From Trichomonas vaginalis G3 (lineage: Eukaryota > Parabasalia > Trichomonadida > Trichomonadidae): a stretch of DNA of 64,000 nt. The notes beneath the pieces were generated by a model, which made no database searches, was not told the origin of the DNA, and saw only the letters and a list, made by a program, of their open reading frames with translations. Positions 1 through 10,800 of this stretch are shown here, piece after piece. The stretch is taken from positions 26,613,896 through 26,677,895 of the forward strand of contig NC_067206.1 of assembly GCF_026262505.1 (NCBI RefSeq), given 5' to 3'. Within the stretch, counting starts at the first letter, position 1. The number at the start of each line of letters is the position of its first letter. A program made the position numbers and the translations under genes.

Positions 1-1376
1 TTTCTAATTTCAACTTCGAGCTGATTGATTCTAGCGTTCTTTACAGCCATGACATCCTCTATCTTTGCAGAGATAGCGGTAGCATCGAGACCTTTTCTCT
101 GCATGACTTGTTGCAACTGCATTTCCTTCTGTTCGAGGACTTCGTGCATTTTCTGGACTTTCTGTTCGAGGATGAAAGCTCTGAACTCTGTACGCTGTCT
201 GACATCGTGGATACTTGTTTCAAACTGGTCGTAGAGAGCGTCTCTTTCCTGCTCGAGTTGTTCGAATCTCTGTTCAAGAACTTCTTGGGCGAGTTGGAGA
301 TTTCGCTTCTCTTCTTCGAGAACTTTGATCTTTGACTTGTTTTGGGCAAGTTTGGACTTGGCACGCTTGTAATCATCGATTTCCTTATGTAATTTCTCGT
401 TTTCTTCTTTGATGGCTTTGAGAGGTTCTTCTAACTCACGCCGGCGAGCAAATCTCTCGTCAACATCCTTCCTAACACTGTTAATAAGTGTCTTGGACTG
501 GGCAATCTTGGCTTTGGAGTTTTTGATGACTTCAAGATTGTTATGTGTAACACCTGAGAAGAAACGCTTGATGTGATCGAATGCCAAGGCATGCTTCTCT
601 TGTAATTGCTTGATCTGTTCGTTTTTGTGGCGCTCCAGTTCTTCTGTTTCGCGAATTCTTTGTTCTTCAAGCTGAGCACGCATTGCAGCTGTGCGATACT
701 CATTTCTTGCACGGCTGGCTTCAACTTTGCGCTCAAAGGCTTCTCTGAGTTGTGTAAAAACGCGATCTTGCTCTGTACGTAATTTCGTTAAGATTCCTTC
801 GTTCTGTAAATAGATGTGATTCTTGTCGAACCTGATAAGGTCAACAGTTCTTTCTGGATCTGTTTGCGCCATAAGCTGTTCTTGACGAGCTTGATATAAT
901 TGCTGCTCGCCTTGGTAGTATGCTTCAGAAAATTCGTTTTGATTGGCTGCCATAAGGTGCTTGACCTTCTTCTGGTAAACACGAAGTTGTGCGGCACATG
1001 CTTCTTTCGTTTCTTCTATATCTCTCTCAGCATTTGCCTTAACTGTCTCCAAATCAGCAACTTCCTGTTGTGCGATTCTGTATTGGCGAATAAGTTCATC
1101 ATGCAAGAGAGAATGATGCTCTGTATCGGCTTTTGCTTTTTTATCATCTTCAATTATTTGATTTTTTTCGGCTTCCTTTAACAGTGTTTGCTTTTGTGCT
1201 TCCGCCATACTTGTTTTGAGTTCTTCCATCGCTGCACGTGTCTTTGCTTTTTGGGCTGCTATTTGATCTTTAGACATTTTAGGTGGTTTTCCCTTTTTAT
1301 TGTTGGACTTAGCTGATGGCTGAGTTTCCGCCGCTGCTGGCTTTGGCTCAGTTTGTTCTTTGCCGGGTTCAGTCAT
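1..1376 (-). CDS. DRC4: Dynein regulatory complex subunit 4 (DRC4/GAS8/trypanin), 3' end beyond window
   Basis: About 458 codons run open from ATG 1376 to the window edge, so the C-terminus is missing; the human homologue has about 478 residues. The protein has a basic Pro/Lys/Ala-rich head (residues 1-35), then nearly continuous coiled coil. Family landmarks are visible: VYQKKVKHLM near residue 120, VTHNNLEVIKNSK in the middle, and EVLEQRFEQLEQERDALYDQF in the C-terminal third, each matching the corresponding block of GAS8. In the family this protein is a scaffold of the nexin-dynein regulatory complex that links outer doublets of motile axonemes. It fits a flagellated protist and pairs functionally with the SPAG17-like gene at 19.7-22.5 kb. 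Identification is by motif recall, not by search. Confidence 0.88.
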   Translation of the reverse strand, partial: MTEPGKEQTEPKPAAAETQPSAKSNNKKGKPPKMSKDQIAAQKAKTRAAMEELKTSMAEAQKQTLLKEAEKNQIIEDDKKAKADTEHHSLLHDELIRQYRIAQQEVADLETVKANAERDIEETKEACAAQLRVYQKKVKHLMAANQNEFSEAYYQGEQQLYQARQEQLMAQTDPERTVDLIRFDKNHIYLQNEGILTKLRTEQDRVFTQLREAFERKVEASRARNEYRTAAMRAQLEEQRIRETEELERHKNEQIKQLQEKHALAFDHIKRFFSGVTHNNLEVIKNSKAKIAQSKTLINSVRKDVDERFARRRELEEPLKAIKEENEKLHKEIDDYKRAKSKLAQNKSKIKVLEEEKRNLQLAQEVLEQRFEQLEQERDALYDQFETSIHDVRQRTEFRAFILEQKVQKMHEVLEQKEMQLQQVMQRKGLDATAISAKIEDVMAVKNARINQLEVEIR

Positions 1377-1516
1377 CTTTTCTAAAAAAATACGTTACTA
1401 TGAAAACTGCAAAAAATCATTAAAAATTTATATTTGTTTAAATAAAGCATGTGCATCAAGAATGGATTCAGAATTACCTGATAAAGACTCAATTCCTGAG
1501 CAAAAGTGGCAATTCC

Positions 1517-1951
1517 ATGAGTGTAAGTTTTAGAAGACTTGAGGTTGGAGACTTCGATAAAGGATTTTTAGGTGTCCTTTCTCAGCTTACTAAGGTTGGC
1601 AATGTTACTAAGGAGTTATTCACTAAAAGATTTAATCTTCAGTCACAAAATCCACTTCATCATACATTTGTTGGAGAGAAGGATGGCAAAATTGTTTGCA
1701 CAGCAGCATTATTGATTGAACCAAAGTTCATTCACGAATGCAAGAATACCGGCCATATTGAAGATGTCGCTGTCGATAAACAGATGCGCGGAACAGGCTT
1801 AGGAAAGAAGTTAATTACTCATTTGTTAGATGACGCTAAGAAGCATGACTGCTACAAAGTTATTTTGGATTGCGCAGACCATAACATCGGATTTTATAAG
1901 TCATGCGGTCTCGATAAGCATGGAAATGAAATGGCTGTTTATTTGGAATAA
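1517..1951 (+). CDS. GNA1: Glucosamine 6-phosphate N-acetyltransferase (GNAT family)
   Basis: The 144-residue product transfers acetyl from acetyl-CoA to glucosamine-6-phosphate in the cytosolic UDP-GlcNAc pathway. The GNAT core is clear: GHIEDVAV, then the acetyl-CoA loop MRGTGLGKKL, then CYKVILDC and NIGFYKSCG, all hallmarks of GNA1. The open frame reaches back to a GTG at 1451, but ATG 1517 (MSVSFRRLEVGD) matches the yeast enzyme's start and length (159 aa), so it is preferred. An upstream ATG at 1462 in another frame opens a 22-codon ORF overlapping this start. It could be a uORF or mark a frame error in a longer N-terminus like the human enzyme's. Confidence 0.9.
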   Translation: MSVSFRRLEVGDFDKGFLGVLSQLTKVGNVTKELFTKRFNLQSQNPLHHTFVGEKDGKIVCTAALLIEPKFIHECKNTGHIEDVAVDKQMRGTGLGKKLITHLLDDAKKHDCYKVILDCADHNIGFYKSCGLDKHGNEMAVYLE

Positions 1952-2128
1952 ATAGTCGTTTAAAAACTCATAATAAACTTTAATTTTATTTTAAATTTCG
2001 ATTGTAAATCAAAAATAATAAGAGCAAAATCTTAATAAGGATGACTACTTTAGTATTCTATATGAAAATAACTCAATCTGATAGTGAAAGAACACTACTA
2101 CGATTATTTTCAATTCAATATTGTTAGA

Positions 2129-2794
2129 ATGAACTTAAAGGAAATCTTTCATAAACACCTTAAATTCCCATTGATATTTTCTATTCTCGGAATTCTTACA
2201 TCATCAGTCGCATTTTCAATAATATACTTGCTTCTCCTCAACGACAAAGTAACTTTTGATATATCAATCGGATTTTTAGTAATGTCTTTATTCTATTTCT
2301 TCATTATTTGGATCTCTGTTAATGACTTCAAGCTACAGGCAATGTGCGGATACATTGCATTAATTTTAATTCTTTCAGGAATTTCAGATTCATTAATTAC
2401 ACCAACATGGATTCTTCAAGCTCATTGGGTCAATAAATATGCAGTATTCATGACCAATTTTACAGCAGTATACTCCTCACTTTGTTTTCTTTGGTCAAAA
2501 ATTTTATCATTAATCGTTGGACCTCCTTCAAGAGCCATGCCAATCGCCGAAGTTCACGAGGGATTCATTTACGTCGCTGCCAATATTATTATGTGTGCTT
2601 TTCTCTCATTCATTTGCGCATATATCGAAGTCAAGTCAATGTTCTCATACAGAAAGAATCTATTACAAAAATCCTATCTATTCATCTTGATTCCTCTTGT
2701 TTGGAACTTTGCTTTAGGATTTTTAGTCGGAACTCAACGAAATAGATTTGTTGATGTTGTCCAGAACAAGGATGGTATCATCATTTCTGTCTAA
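2129..2794 (+). CDS. Multi-pass membrane protein, unknown function
   Basis: A 221-residue protein with about five to six hydrophobic stretches: near residues 15-37, 47-62, 70-88, 105-125, 150-170 and 183-203. A polar loop between the fourth and fifth (GPPSRAMPIAEVHEG) is the most distinctive part. The frame is open from GTG 2084, but the first ATG is at 2129 and gives a short cytosolic-looking N-terminus (MNLKEIFHKHLKF) before the first membrane segment. No family recognised. It lies 177 bp after GNA1 on the same strand and converges with the lipoate ligase. It could be a small transporter or an ER membrane protein; neither is supported beyond topology. Confidence 0.65.
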   Translation: MNLKEIFHKHLKFPLIFSILGILTSSVAFSIIYLLLLNDKVTFDISIGFLVMSLFYFFIIWISVNDFKLQAMCGYIALILILSGISDSLITPTWILQAHWVNKYAVFMTNFTAVYSSLCFLWSKILSLIVGPPSRAMPIAEVHEGFIYVAANIIMCAFLSFICAYIEVKSMFSYRKNLLQKSYLFILIPLVWNFALGFLVGTQRNRFVDVVQNKDGIIISV

Positions 2795-2947
2795 TTCATA
2801 TTTTTACATTTGTTTGTCACTAATTTGAATAAATATTGTTATAATTTTATAAAATATACACTTTATTATTTTAATCAAAACAACAGCGCTTCAGAGCTGT
2901 TGTATGACTTAAGGATAGTTAACTCTATAATATTTTAAGGTCTGAAA

Positions 2948-3961
2948 TTAAAAATATTTTCCTAATTCTTTTTGTGCCCATTTGAACAAAGTTTCTACCA
3001 TTTCTTTGTTTAATTGGCCATATTCCGAAAGTGGCTCAACTGATTTTGACTTGATGCATTTTAATAATTTCATTTGAAAATCTTCTGTGATTTCATTAAC
3101 CAAGCAGTCACTATTGACCTTTATATCTTGTATTTCACCATTATTGATAATTACTGTTACATCAAACAAACCAAAATCGAATCTTTTTGAAAATGAAACT
3201 TTTGCTGATGAACACTGGCCAAAAAGCCATTTATGACTTGACAATAGTTCATATCTCTTTTTTACATCTTCATTTTGGAGAAAATCTTCAGCTGATGAAT
3301 GAATAATTTCGCAATTTCCCAAGATTTTCTGGTATTCTTTGATCATTGCATCGCAAAACATTTCATGGTTTATGTCTGGCTTAATCTCAACCAAATTCAT
3401 TACGCGGGATCTTACAGAATCAACACCTTTCGCCTGTAACTTTGATTGGTCGACAGTTAAAACTTTGGAGAGGTTTGCCATGTTCACATTAAAGAGCATT
3501 GTTCCGTGATGTATAGAGCGATGTTCAGCTTTTCTAAAAGCAGCTCCTGATATCTTTTTACCATCAACTTCAACGTCATTTCTTCCTGTTCCGTAAGAAT
3601 CAATTCCAAGTTGCTTAAGTGCTGATACAATAACTCCTGTATTGTGCTGAGGAGTAAATTTGGGTGATAAGAATGTCCAACATGTATTTCCTAAATCTTG
3701 ATATACTGCTCCACCACCTGTTGGTCTTCTGGCGAGAGTAATATGTTCTTTCTTCATAAACTCGAGATTACATTCTTTATATGGATTCTGATGCTTACCA
3801 ATTACAACTGTTGGAGCATTTCTCCAAAGATATAAGATATTTTCATCGGATTTCGGCATGTAGAGGAGACTTAATTCTTTTGCTAGGTTTAGATGAGGAT
3901 TTGTTGATGATGTTATGATGATTTTGTGAGACCTAGTCCATTTTCCAAGTGTAGTGAGCAT
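2948..3961 (-). CDS. lplA: Lipoate-protein ligase A
   Basis: The 337-residue product activates lipoate with ATP and attaches it to a lysine of lipoyl-domain proteins. The lipoate-binding loop RRPTGGGAVYQDLGN, then GRNDVEVDGKKISGAA and HHGTMLF are the family's diagnostic motifs; E. coli LplA is 338 residues. A TTG at 4045 extends the open frame, but ATG 3961 gives the family length. Trichomonads lack pyruvate dehydrogenase, and their known lipoyl acceptor is the glycine-cleavage H protein of the hydrogenosome. The N-terminus MLTTLGKWTRSHK is short, basic and hydroxylated like hydrogenosomal presequences, so organelle targeting is a reasonable inference but not shown. Confidence 0.92.
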   Translation of the reverse strand: MLTTLGKWTRSHKIIITSSTNPHLNLAKELSLLYMPKSDENILYLWRNAPTVVIGKHQNPYKECNLEFMKKEHITLARRPTGGGAVYQDLGNTCWTFLSPKFTPQHNTGVIVSALKQLGIDSYGTGRNDVEVDGKKISGAAFRKAEHRSIHHGTMLFNVNMANLSKVLTVDQSKLQAKGVDSVRSRVMNLVEIKPDINHEMFCDAMIKEYQKILGNCEIIHSSAEDFLQNEDVKKRYELLSSHKWLFGQCSSAKVSFSKRFDFGLFDVTVIINNGEIQDIKVNSDCLVNEITEDFQMKLLKCIKSKSVEPLSEYGQLNKEMVETLFKWAQKELGKYF

Positions 3962-4632
3962 AAAATTTTTATAAAACTTTGTCAAAATTTTTTGTGTTTC
4001 ATCAAATTCATTGGGGCACCATATGACAAATAGCAATACAAACAATCAACCATTACCCTTCCATTGACAGGCTGTAGCGTACAGCCTTATATCATGTTTT
4101 TCGATTGTTTTTGTCCAATTTTTTTTTATTACCTAGGAATATATTTGAGACTTGCTTACATTCTACACTACTGTTATTTACTGATTGATGAAATCAGAGA
4201 ATGATTTTGTAATTTTCCTAATCTTTATTTGATTTTTTTATATATAGATCAAAACAAGTATTGAATACTTAGAACTATAATACCTAAATGAATTTAAGAT
4301 ATTCACACTTATATCATTTCTAGTTTTTGCTAATTTGACTTTATATTTTCATATTTAAAGCCGACAACAATCTATAATCGTTTGAATATACACATTGTGA
4401 GTCATATTTATGTGTATCTGATCCAAAACGGACAACTCTGTAATAATTTTAATGTCAATATTTTGAAAAAGCGAATTTCTTAATTTCTTTTCATCAACTA
4501 AATTATTTAAGCTTACACCGATTGTTAATGCTAAATTTTTTGGCAAATTTTTGCACAGAGAAAAATCTTTGTATCAAAAAGTATTCAATTTGTCCCAAAC
4601 CGAAAAGTCATTTCACTTCCGGTGCATATCTA
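3962..4632. other. Intergenic, no gene seen
   Basis: An AT-rich stretch between the divergent lipoate ligase and EF-hand genes. It must contain both promoters. No repeat or RNA recognised. Confidence 0.5.
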
Positions 4633-5091
4633 ATGGGAAAGTACGACGAAAACATCAAGATATTATTCAAGATCATCGACGATGACAACAGTGGCCATCT
4701 TGACTACGATGAAGTTGAAAAATTCTTCAAAGAAATTGGTTTTGATGAGAAATATTCTTATTTCTTCTCTCGCCTCTTTGTAGGTGTGATCGGTGGCAGA
4801 GATGAGAAAATTTCTCAAACAGAAATGCTATTTGCCTTCAGAAAGGCTGAAGAATGGAATCCAAAATATCTTCATATGAACTGCATCAACGCAATTTTCG
4901 ATACACTCGATAGAAAGACTACAGGATTTATCGCTGTCGAAGAACTCAGAAGAATTTTCAATTCTCTTGGTGATAGAATGGATGCAAACCAATTAAATGG
5001 AATTTTGAAATCTTTTGATGATGACCATAATGGAAAGTTAGATAGGGATGAATTCACAAAGCTTGTTGATGAAATCTGCAAGACTAACTAA
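4633..5091 (+). CDS. Calmodulin-like EF-hand protein
   Basis: A 152-residue protein with four EF-hand positions, the size and layout of calmodulin or centrin. Loop 1 (DDDNSGHLDYDE, near residue 15) and loop 4 (DDDHNGKLDRDE, near 130) have complete calcium-ligand patterns. Loop 3 (DRKTTGFIAVEE, near 95) is plausible. Loop 2 (around GGRDEKISQTE) is degenerate and probably does not bind calcium. An upstream in-frame ATG at 4522 would add 37 residues of low-complexity sequence, so ATG 4633 (MGKYDENIK) is preferred. The specific target is unknown; sequence away from the loops does not look like true calmodulin. Confidence 0.85.
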   Translation: MGKYDENIKILFKIIDDDNSGHLDYDEVEKFFKEIGFDEKYSYFFSRLFVGVIGGRDEKISQTEMLFAFRKAEEWNPKYLHMNCINAIFDTLDRKTTGFIAVEELRRIFNSLGDRMDANQLNGILKSFDDDHNGKLDRDEFTKLVDEICKTN

Positions 5092-6356
5092 ATATTTTTA
5101 GTATAATTTTTACCGTTACTACTTACTAAGCTTCCCTTCTTTTTATAACCTAATTTATATTAATTTTTTAAATCATTTTGGAAATTCAACAATGAATTAT
5201 AAATTTTCGAAATATATCAAATTCAAAGATCAATTTCGGGAATTGGAAACATCAAAGTAGCGATGCTAAATCAATTTGTCTACAGACGATATGTTTATTC
5301 AATAAAATTCAAATCATTATTTTTAGGATTTCAGTTTAGCCCATAGTTTTTTGGGGTTGGGAGTGAATTCTATTGATTCGATTAAAAGTAGGGAAATAAT
5401 TGTAAAAATGAAATTTTTACAAAAAAAAAAAGGTAACTAAACTCCTTTCGCCGATCCGATTTGCCCCATATTTAAAATATAGCTTGCATATGTAGAAGAA
5501 AAGCTAATTTTGAAGTACGCCCCAAATCCACCAACAGGATTTCGAGCTACTAAAAAGGTACTTTTAAATGTGATTTTTTTTATAAAAAATTAAATTTATT
5601 TTAAGATCAGACTAAAAACTAATTTTATGGAAAATCTATATCGACAAATTTATTACTTATTGGGTATATAGATTTTTTGATTATGGCGATTATGTCTGAT
5701 ATGCTTCCAATAAGCCAAAACACATTTCATACTGATTTCTATAAAAGGTATCTTTATTATAGAAGTGTAAGCTATATCTGTTTGTTTTTTTATTATAACA
5801 AATTCAAAATTCTCTTATAAGGACTAGATGAAATCTGTATTATTAAATCATTAGCTAAATGAAGGTTCAAATAGAAAGTAAATATCAATTTATATGATAC
5901 TGAAACCAAATAGTTCTTTTAATAAAAGATAACACGCTGAAAATTATTGAGTATTTGCAAATCTCAAAAATCTATTGGTGAATTTGGCTCAACTTTTAAA
6001 ATTATAACATCCATATCAAATCATAAAAGCAGACAAAAATTAAAGCCAAACCTATCGGCCAATTTTTTGATATTTTGATTTTTGAGGTATACTTTTAAAA
6101 GTGGATTTAAAGCACTTATGAAAAAACATTAACTTCTGTCGTTATGATTATTGATTTAGACAATAATGATTTTAATCTTTGATTATCAAAACACTAAAGT
6201 CATCTTTTTAACATTTGCTTGGTAGCATTAACTCAAGTCTAAAGTACTATTTTATGTGGCACTCTTAGAATTTTTGTATTCATTGTACACGCTGAAATAG
6301 TACCATTAAAGTTATGGCGGACTTTCAAAAAATAGTTTGGTCACCTTTAAAAAAAA
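5092..6356. other. Intergenic, 1.27 kb, nothing recognised
   Basis: AT-rich sequence between convergent genes with homopolymer A tracts (for example near 5421). I found no open frame, terminal repeats or RNA fold that I can support. Confidence 0.45.
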
Positions 6357-7343
6357 TTAAAAGATGCCTCTTGCTTTGTTGTATGCAGCAATTCTCTCAT
6401 TTAAGGCACGTGTACCTCCATTAACTACTCTTGTAATTGCTTCGACGCCAGCTCCTCTATCACACAAATTGTTAATGCCTCTCTTCATCCAATAATGACC
6501 AGCACTGGTCCATGGATAGTTAGTAGCTACATAGTTAACTCCACTCATGACATTTTGATCATTGATATAGTTTGCAAATTGCTGATAATTAGCTCTTCCT
6601 GTTAATTGGAGGTAACCTGCTCCCTTGAATCTTGGGCCATCTCCTGGCTGGGTGTTACCAAGGTCTCTTCTATATTCATATTGAGATCCATCAGAAAGTT
6701 CTCTTGTCCATTTTCCATAACCTGACTCAACACTGCACTGTGCAATGAAGTGTCTAATTCTCTCGGATGTTGTAATGCTGAAGATGGACAAGCATCTATT
6801 AAGATCGCCTAAGTTATAGTTTGACCAGCCCATGGCGCGCATTTGACCATCATTGACTCTGCCGCTTCCACCGCCACCGCCGCCGCCACCACCGCCTTGG
6901 TTATAATCAACAGCTACATAGTCGGCGTAGACCCAACCATTTCCGATGAAGTAGAAATTATTTTGGCAATTTGTGATTTGGAGTGTTTGGCGATAATAAA
7001 CTCCTCCGACACGAGCATAGTTAGTTCCTGGACCAGAGCGAACATTGATTCCATTATCTGATGTAACGACACCTGGAACTCTAACGTTTTCAGCATAAAC
7101 ATAGCCGGTTTGGCCATTGAAATTGACCTTCCACCAGGAACCTTCTCTTCCAATAACTGGGACAGATGCTCCGCAACCAAGACCACCAATTCTAGCATTT
7201 GATGTACTCGGTCCGTTTCTAACATTTACACCAACTGATGGAATAACGGTTGCTGAGGCTCCGTTGGAAACTGGGCTCACAGCATAGTGGGTTCTTCGAT
7301 GCCTTGAGCTTCTCAGACATTCAGTAAACAAGATAGAAAGCAT
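6357..7343 (-). CDS. Bacterial-type endolysin: two SH3b domains plus GH19 glycosidase
   Basis: A 328-residue predicted cell-wall hydrolase. Residues about 30-88 and 91-146 are two bacterial SH3 (SH3b) wall-binding repeats (each with GxNVRxGPxT and a WVY/YVY strand). A run of ten glycines (150-159) is the linker, and 160-328 is a GH19 (chitinase/lysozyme) domain. Phage-endolysin landmarks are present: ES at 206-207, REL at 214-216, LGNTQPGDG and FKGAGYLQLTGRANY. Glu206 and Glu215 are the likely catalytic pair. In the family this cuts peptidoglycan or chitin. The N-terminus MLSILFTECLRSSRHRR is only a weak signal peptide. A bacterial or phage origin by lateral transfer is likely, as for other trichomonad NlpC/P60 and lysozyme genes. 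Confidence 0.88.
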   Translation of the reverse strand: MLSILFTECLRSSRHRRTHYAVSPVSNGASATVIPSVGVNVRNGPSTSNARIGGLGCGASVPVIGREGSWWKVNFNGQTGYVYAENVRVPGVVTSDNGINVRSGPGTNYARVGGVYYRQTLQITNCQNNFYFIGNGWVYADYVAVDYNQGGGGGGGGGGSGRVNDGQMRAMGWSNYNLGDLNRCLSIFSITTSERIRHFIAQCSVESGYGKWTRELSDGSQYEYRRDLGNTQPGDGPRFKGAGYLQLTGRANYQQFANYINDQNVMSGVNYVATNYPWTSAGHYWMKRGINNLCDRGAGVEAITRVVNGGTRALNERIAAYNKARGIF

Positions 7344-7812
7344 TTTTTATATTTATTATTTGAATTCGAATCAGATTTTGTCTGAATTGGCAAAATGTCA
7401 AAACACAAAATTAAGGAGAAATTCCGAGTTAGTAATCAGAACCAAGAATGCGAATTTATCCACTGTAAAATCGTATCTTCAGAATTTTTTTATGAGAATA
7501 TTTTGAAAATTTTATATAAATGTATGATTCATTGAATGATTTATAATTGATTTTGATAACTAGTCTGATTCATTCAATTTCAATTTGGCATCGTAGCGTC
7601 ATAAAACAGACATAAAAACACATGCTTATCAATCATGTCAAAACATAGGTAGATGAATCTGAAATCTTGTAAACTTCAGAATTATAATTTTTGTCAATAT
7701 CAAATCCAAAAGAAACACAACGATTTAATTTTACTTTGGTGTTCTAAAATACATGACCAAAAAAAGACACGAAAAATAATTCATAAAAAGAAAATATTTT
7801 ATTTAATAAAAA
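7344..7812. other. Intergenic, nothing recognised
   Basis: AT-rich sequence between two minus-strand genes. It should hold the endolysin promoter and the 3' end of the DDB1-family gene. Confidence 0.45.
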
Positions 7813-10800
7813 TTACAAATTAGATATTAAATTATTATATTCTTCTTTTGAGCAACCAGCGCTTTCAAGCAAGTTCTCAAACTTCTGTTGTTGCAATCTT
7901 CCAAGGATTGCAATATTGTCCAAATCTACAAATGGATCTTCCACGTCGAATCTGACTCTATTTTCTATGTTTCTTCTTGCGCAGAAATTAATCTTTTCAT
8001 TCTCAAAGATATCTCTGAGTTTCAGAAGAACATTCGATTCGCAGAAATCAACTCTGTAGACACCACCGCATTCAGTACCATATATCAATCCTTTGCTGTC
8101 ACTTTTAATAACCGAAACCATTGAATCTGTCATAATTCCAGAGATTTCGTTTACTTCACCTTTTTCGTTCATTTCGAACAAGTAAAGACACGAATTATAA
8201 GTGGAAGCAAATATGAAATTCCTGAAACAACAAACTCTGCATATTCCTTTGCATTGAGGGTCTCCTCCGACCAAAGTAATGCTATCGTTTGTTATTTTGT
8301 AAACTGAAATTGATTTGATCGCATCACCAACGATCAAATAATCGTTGCAAACATCCATAGACGTTGCCAACACGTGAGCAGGAATCAAACAGACTCTGTC
8401 GAGTTCTATTGTAGTATGAAGGAACTGTGGGTTGTACAAAGACAACTGTTTTCCTTCAGCAACAACTAACATCGAATTACAAACAATTGCGGCGGTTGGA
8501 ATTCCACTTGTTTTCTGTGGAATACAACATTCACTCATGGATTCATCAAATAAACGAATGGAACAATTGTCAAGTCCTAATATAATTAATGATTTTCCAT
8601 TCAATTCTATCATATCGAAAAGTGACACTCTGCCTGTTTCTGACGGCAATGATAAAACTTTTTTACCGTTTTTGTAAAGTGTCAGATTTTCTTTTGCTGT
8701 TTGAATTGTTTTGTCAATAACATCTTCCAAAACAACGCATTTTGATGGTGAGAAAAATTTCGCATCAACAGCATCAGGTGAAGTGAAGTCCAATTTTGAG
8801 TAACCTCTTCTTCCACCGTTGCATCTAAATGTCTGTAATTTGTTGTTATGTAAAGTTACGATTATATCTTTACAAACAGAAATTTCAGTGCATTCATCGC
8901 ATCCGATTGATGTCAAAATTTCATCTTTTGTTAGTAAAAAAGGTGTTGTTGTTGATCCATATATAGTATTCTTATAAAGTGTTAATTTAACAAAAGTATC
9001 ACCGACTTTTTCTGATGTCTTTGAATCTTTTGTCACTTTTATTAAATTACCATCATAAGTTCCTATATATAATTCTGTTTTGTTTTCTTTGTCCAAAACA
9101 ATGAGAGAAGAAGGACTTTCTCTATCAATTTCTAATGGACTGAAGTGAAGTGGTGAATCAGAATTTGCCATGTAAAGTAAAACTTCGCATCTCGTTGTAA
9201 TTAAAGCAATGTTTCCATTCTCTGAAATAGAACAGAATAAAATTGGATCATTAATTGTAAATTTCTTGATTTCATTGATCCTGTCCGTTATTTCAAATTG
9301 AACAACTGTGTTTGATGTATCACAAACAAGTAGATTATTCTCTACACAGCTTGCACATGAAATGCCTTCAAACTCTAATTGTATTGTCACTTTTTCTTTA
9401 GTAAAAAGTGACACATGTTTTGAAGTTACTTGGATCAACTTGGAATTGTCTATATCAGTGAATAATATCGTTGGTTCATTTTCAATAAAACCGTCAACGG
9501 TTATCGGTTTGAACGATAAACCGTCAGTTTGACAGATCATTGTTCTATCGAGGAATGACATTACCAACAAAAATTGGTCTTTGTCAGATACCAATGACGA
9601 TAGAAAAACTGACAAACAACCATCCAAATTGAAGGAGCAAATTTTCTCGCATTCCATAGACATGTGGAATGTCATCATCTTTGCGGCAATTCCTCTTCCT
9701 GCCAGCATTCTCACATCACCACTTTGTAAAGTTGTCAAAGATCTGACAGTGCCTGTAGCTTCTATCGTCTTTATCGGCTCAATCTTCCTTACGTTGTCTC
9801 CGAACTCTGCGTAGAAGAAAGTTGTGTCTCCGAAAGTGTTTGACACTGAAAAATGGGATTTATCAATTGTCACGATTGATGATAAAGGTCCTGTGTATTT
9901 GAGCTTGAGTGATGATGGTCGGCCTTCTGTAGGAAGTAGGGCCACGACCAAACCGCCATTTGAATCACCGAGGAAGTAGATATCTTCAGAATAGTGTTCG
10001 CAGAGCAAAACAAGGCCTTCAAGGAATAATGTGATGTGCTCGACATCCTGGTTGAGTCCTTCTGGTGCTGTGATACGGATAACACCATCAAGAGTGAATA
10101 CAATGGCCGAGGACTCGCGAGCAGGAGATAATGGAAGAATTGTATGGGAATCTGGCTTGACATCAAGAGAAAACTCTTGCTTGAACTCTGTAGTGCCACG
10201 CTGTAGACTATAAACAACAAAAACGCGCTGTTTGGCGACTTTTTCATCACCATAATCTTTTCTGCTGAATTCTGGGTCGCAAAGTATCGCAAGTCGAGTA
10301 CTGTAGTTAACTGGACCGATAAATGCTATATCTACGATATTTGGATAGTTTATTTTGAGAATTATTATATTATTAGGTTGTTTTATCGGAATAATGTGTA
10401 TGCAGTTATGAACAATATGAACAGCTATGTATTGCGGATGAATTGCGATTGGAATTTTGTTTTCAATAAAGCGAATTGCTGCAGTTGAGATTGGATTTTG
10501 GCAAGTTGAGCCATTTTCGGCGTAATTTTCAACAGGAAGTAAGAATCTTCGATCTTTAACAAGATTTGGTGTGTGGAATGATCCTGCTGCGATTAGTTCT
10601 GGAAGTTGGAAAATGTACCAATGTAAATTTCGTAAAAGAACAAAAACAGAAGGAGATTCAGTCTCTAATGCTTCTAAACCAACAATTGGAGACATGAATG
10701 GATATTTTTCTGTGATTTCAAAAGATTTTGGATCAATTAAATTCATTGTATTGCCTTGGGCCATGACAAGAAGCAAACAGTCACCGTCAGAGTTACGAAT

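Noticed and set aside
9870-10292. Long frames antisense or out of frame within the DDB1-family gene
   Set aside because: They lack protein-like composition and lie within a clear 1031-codon gene.
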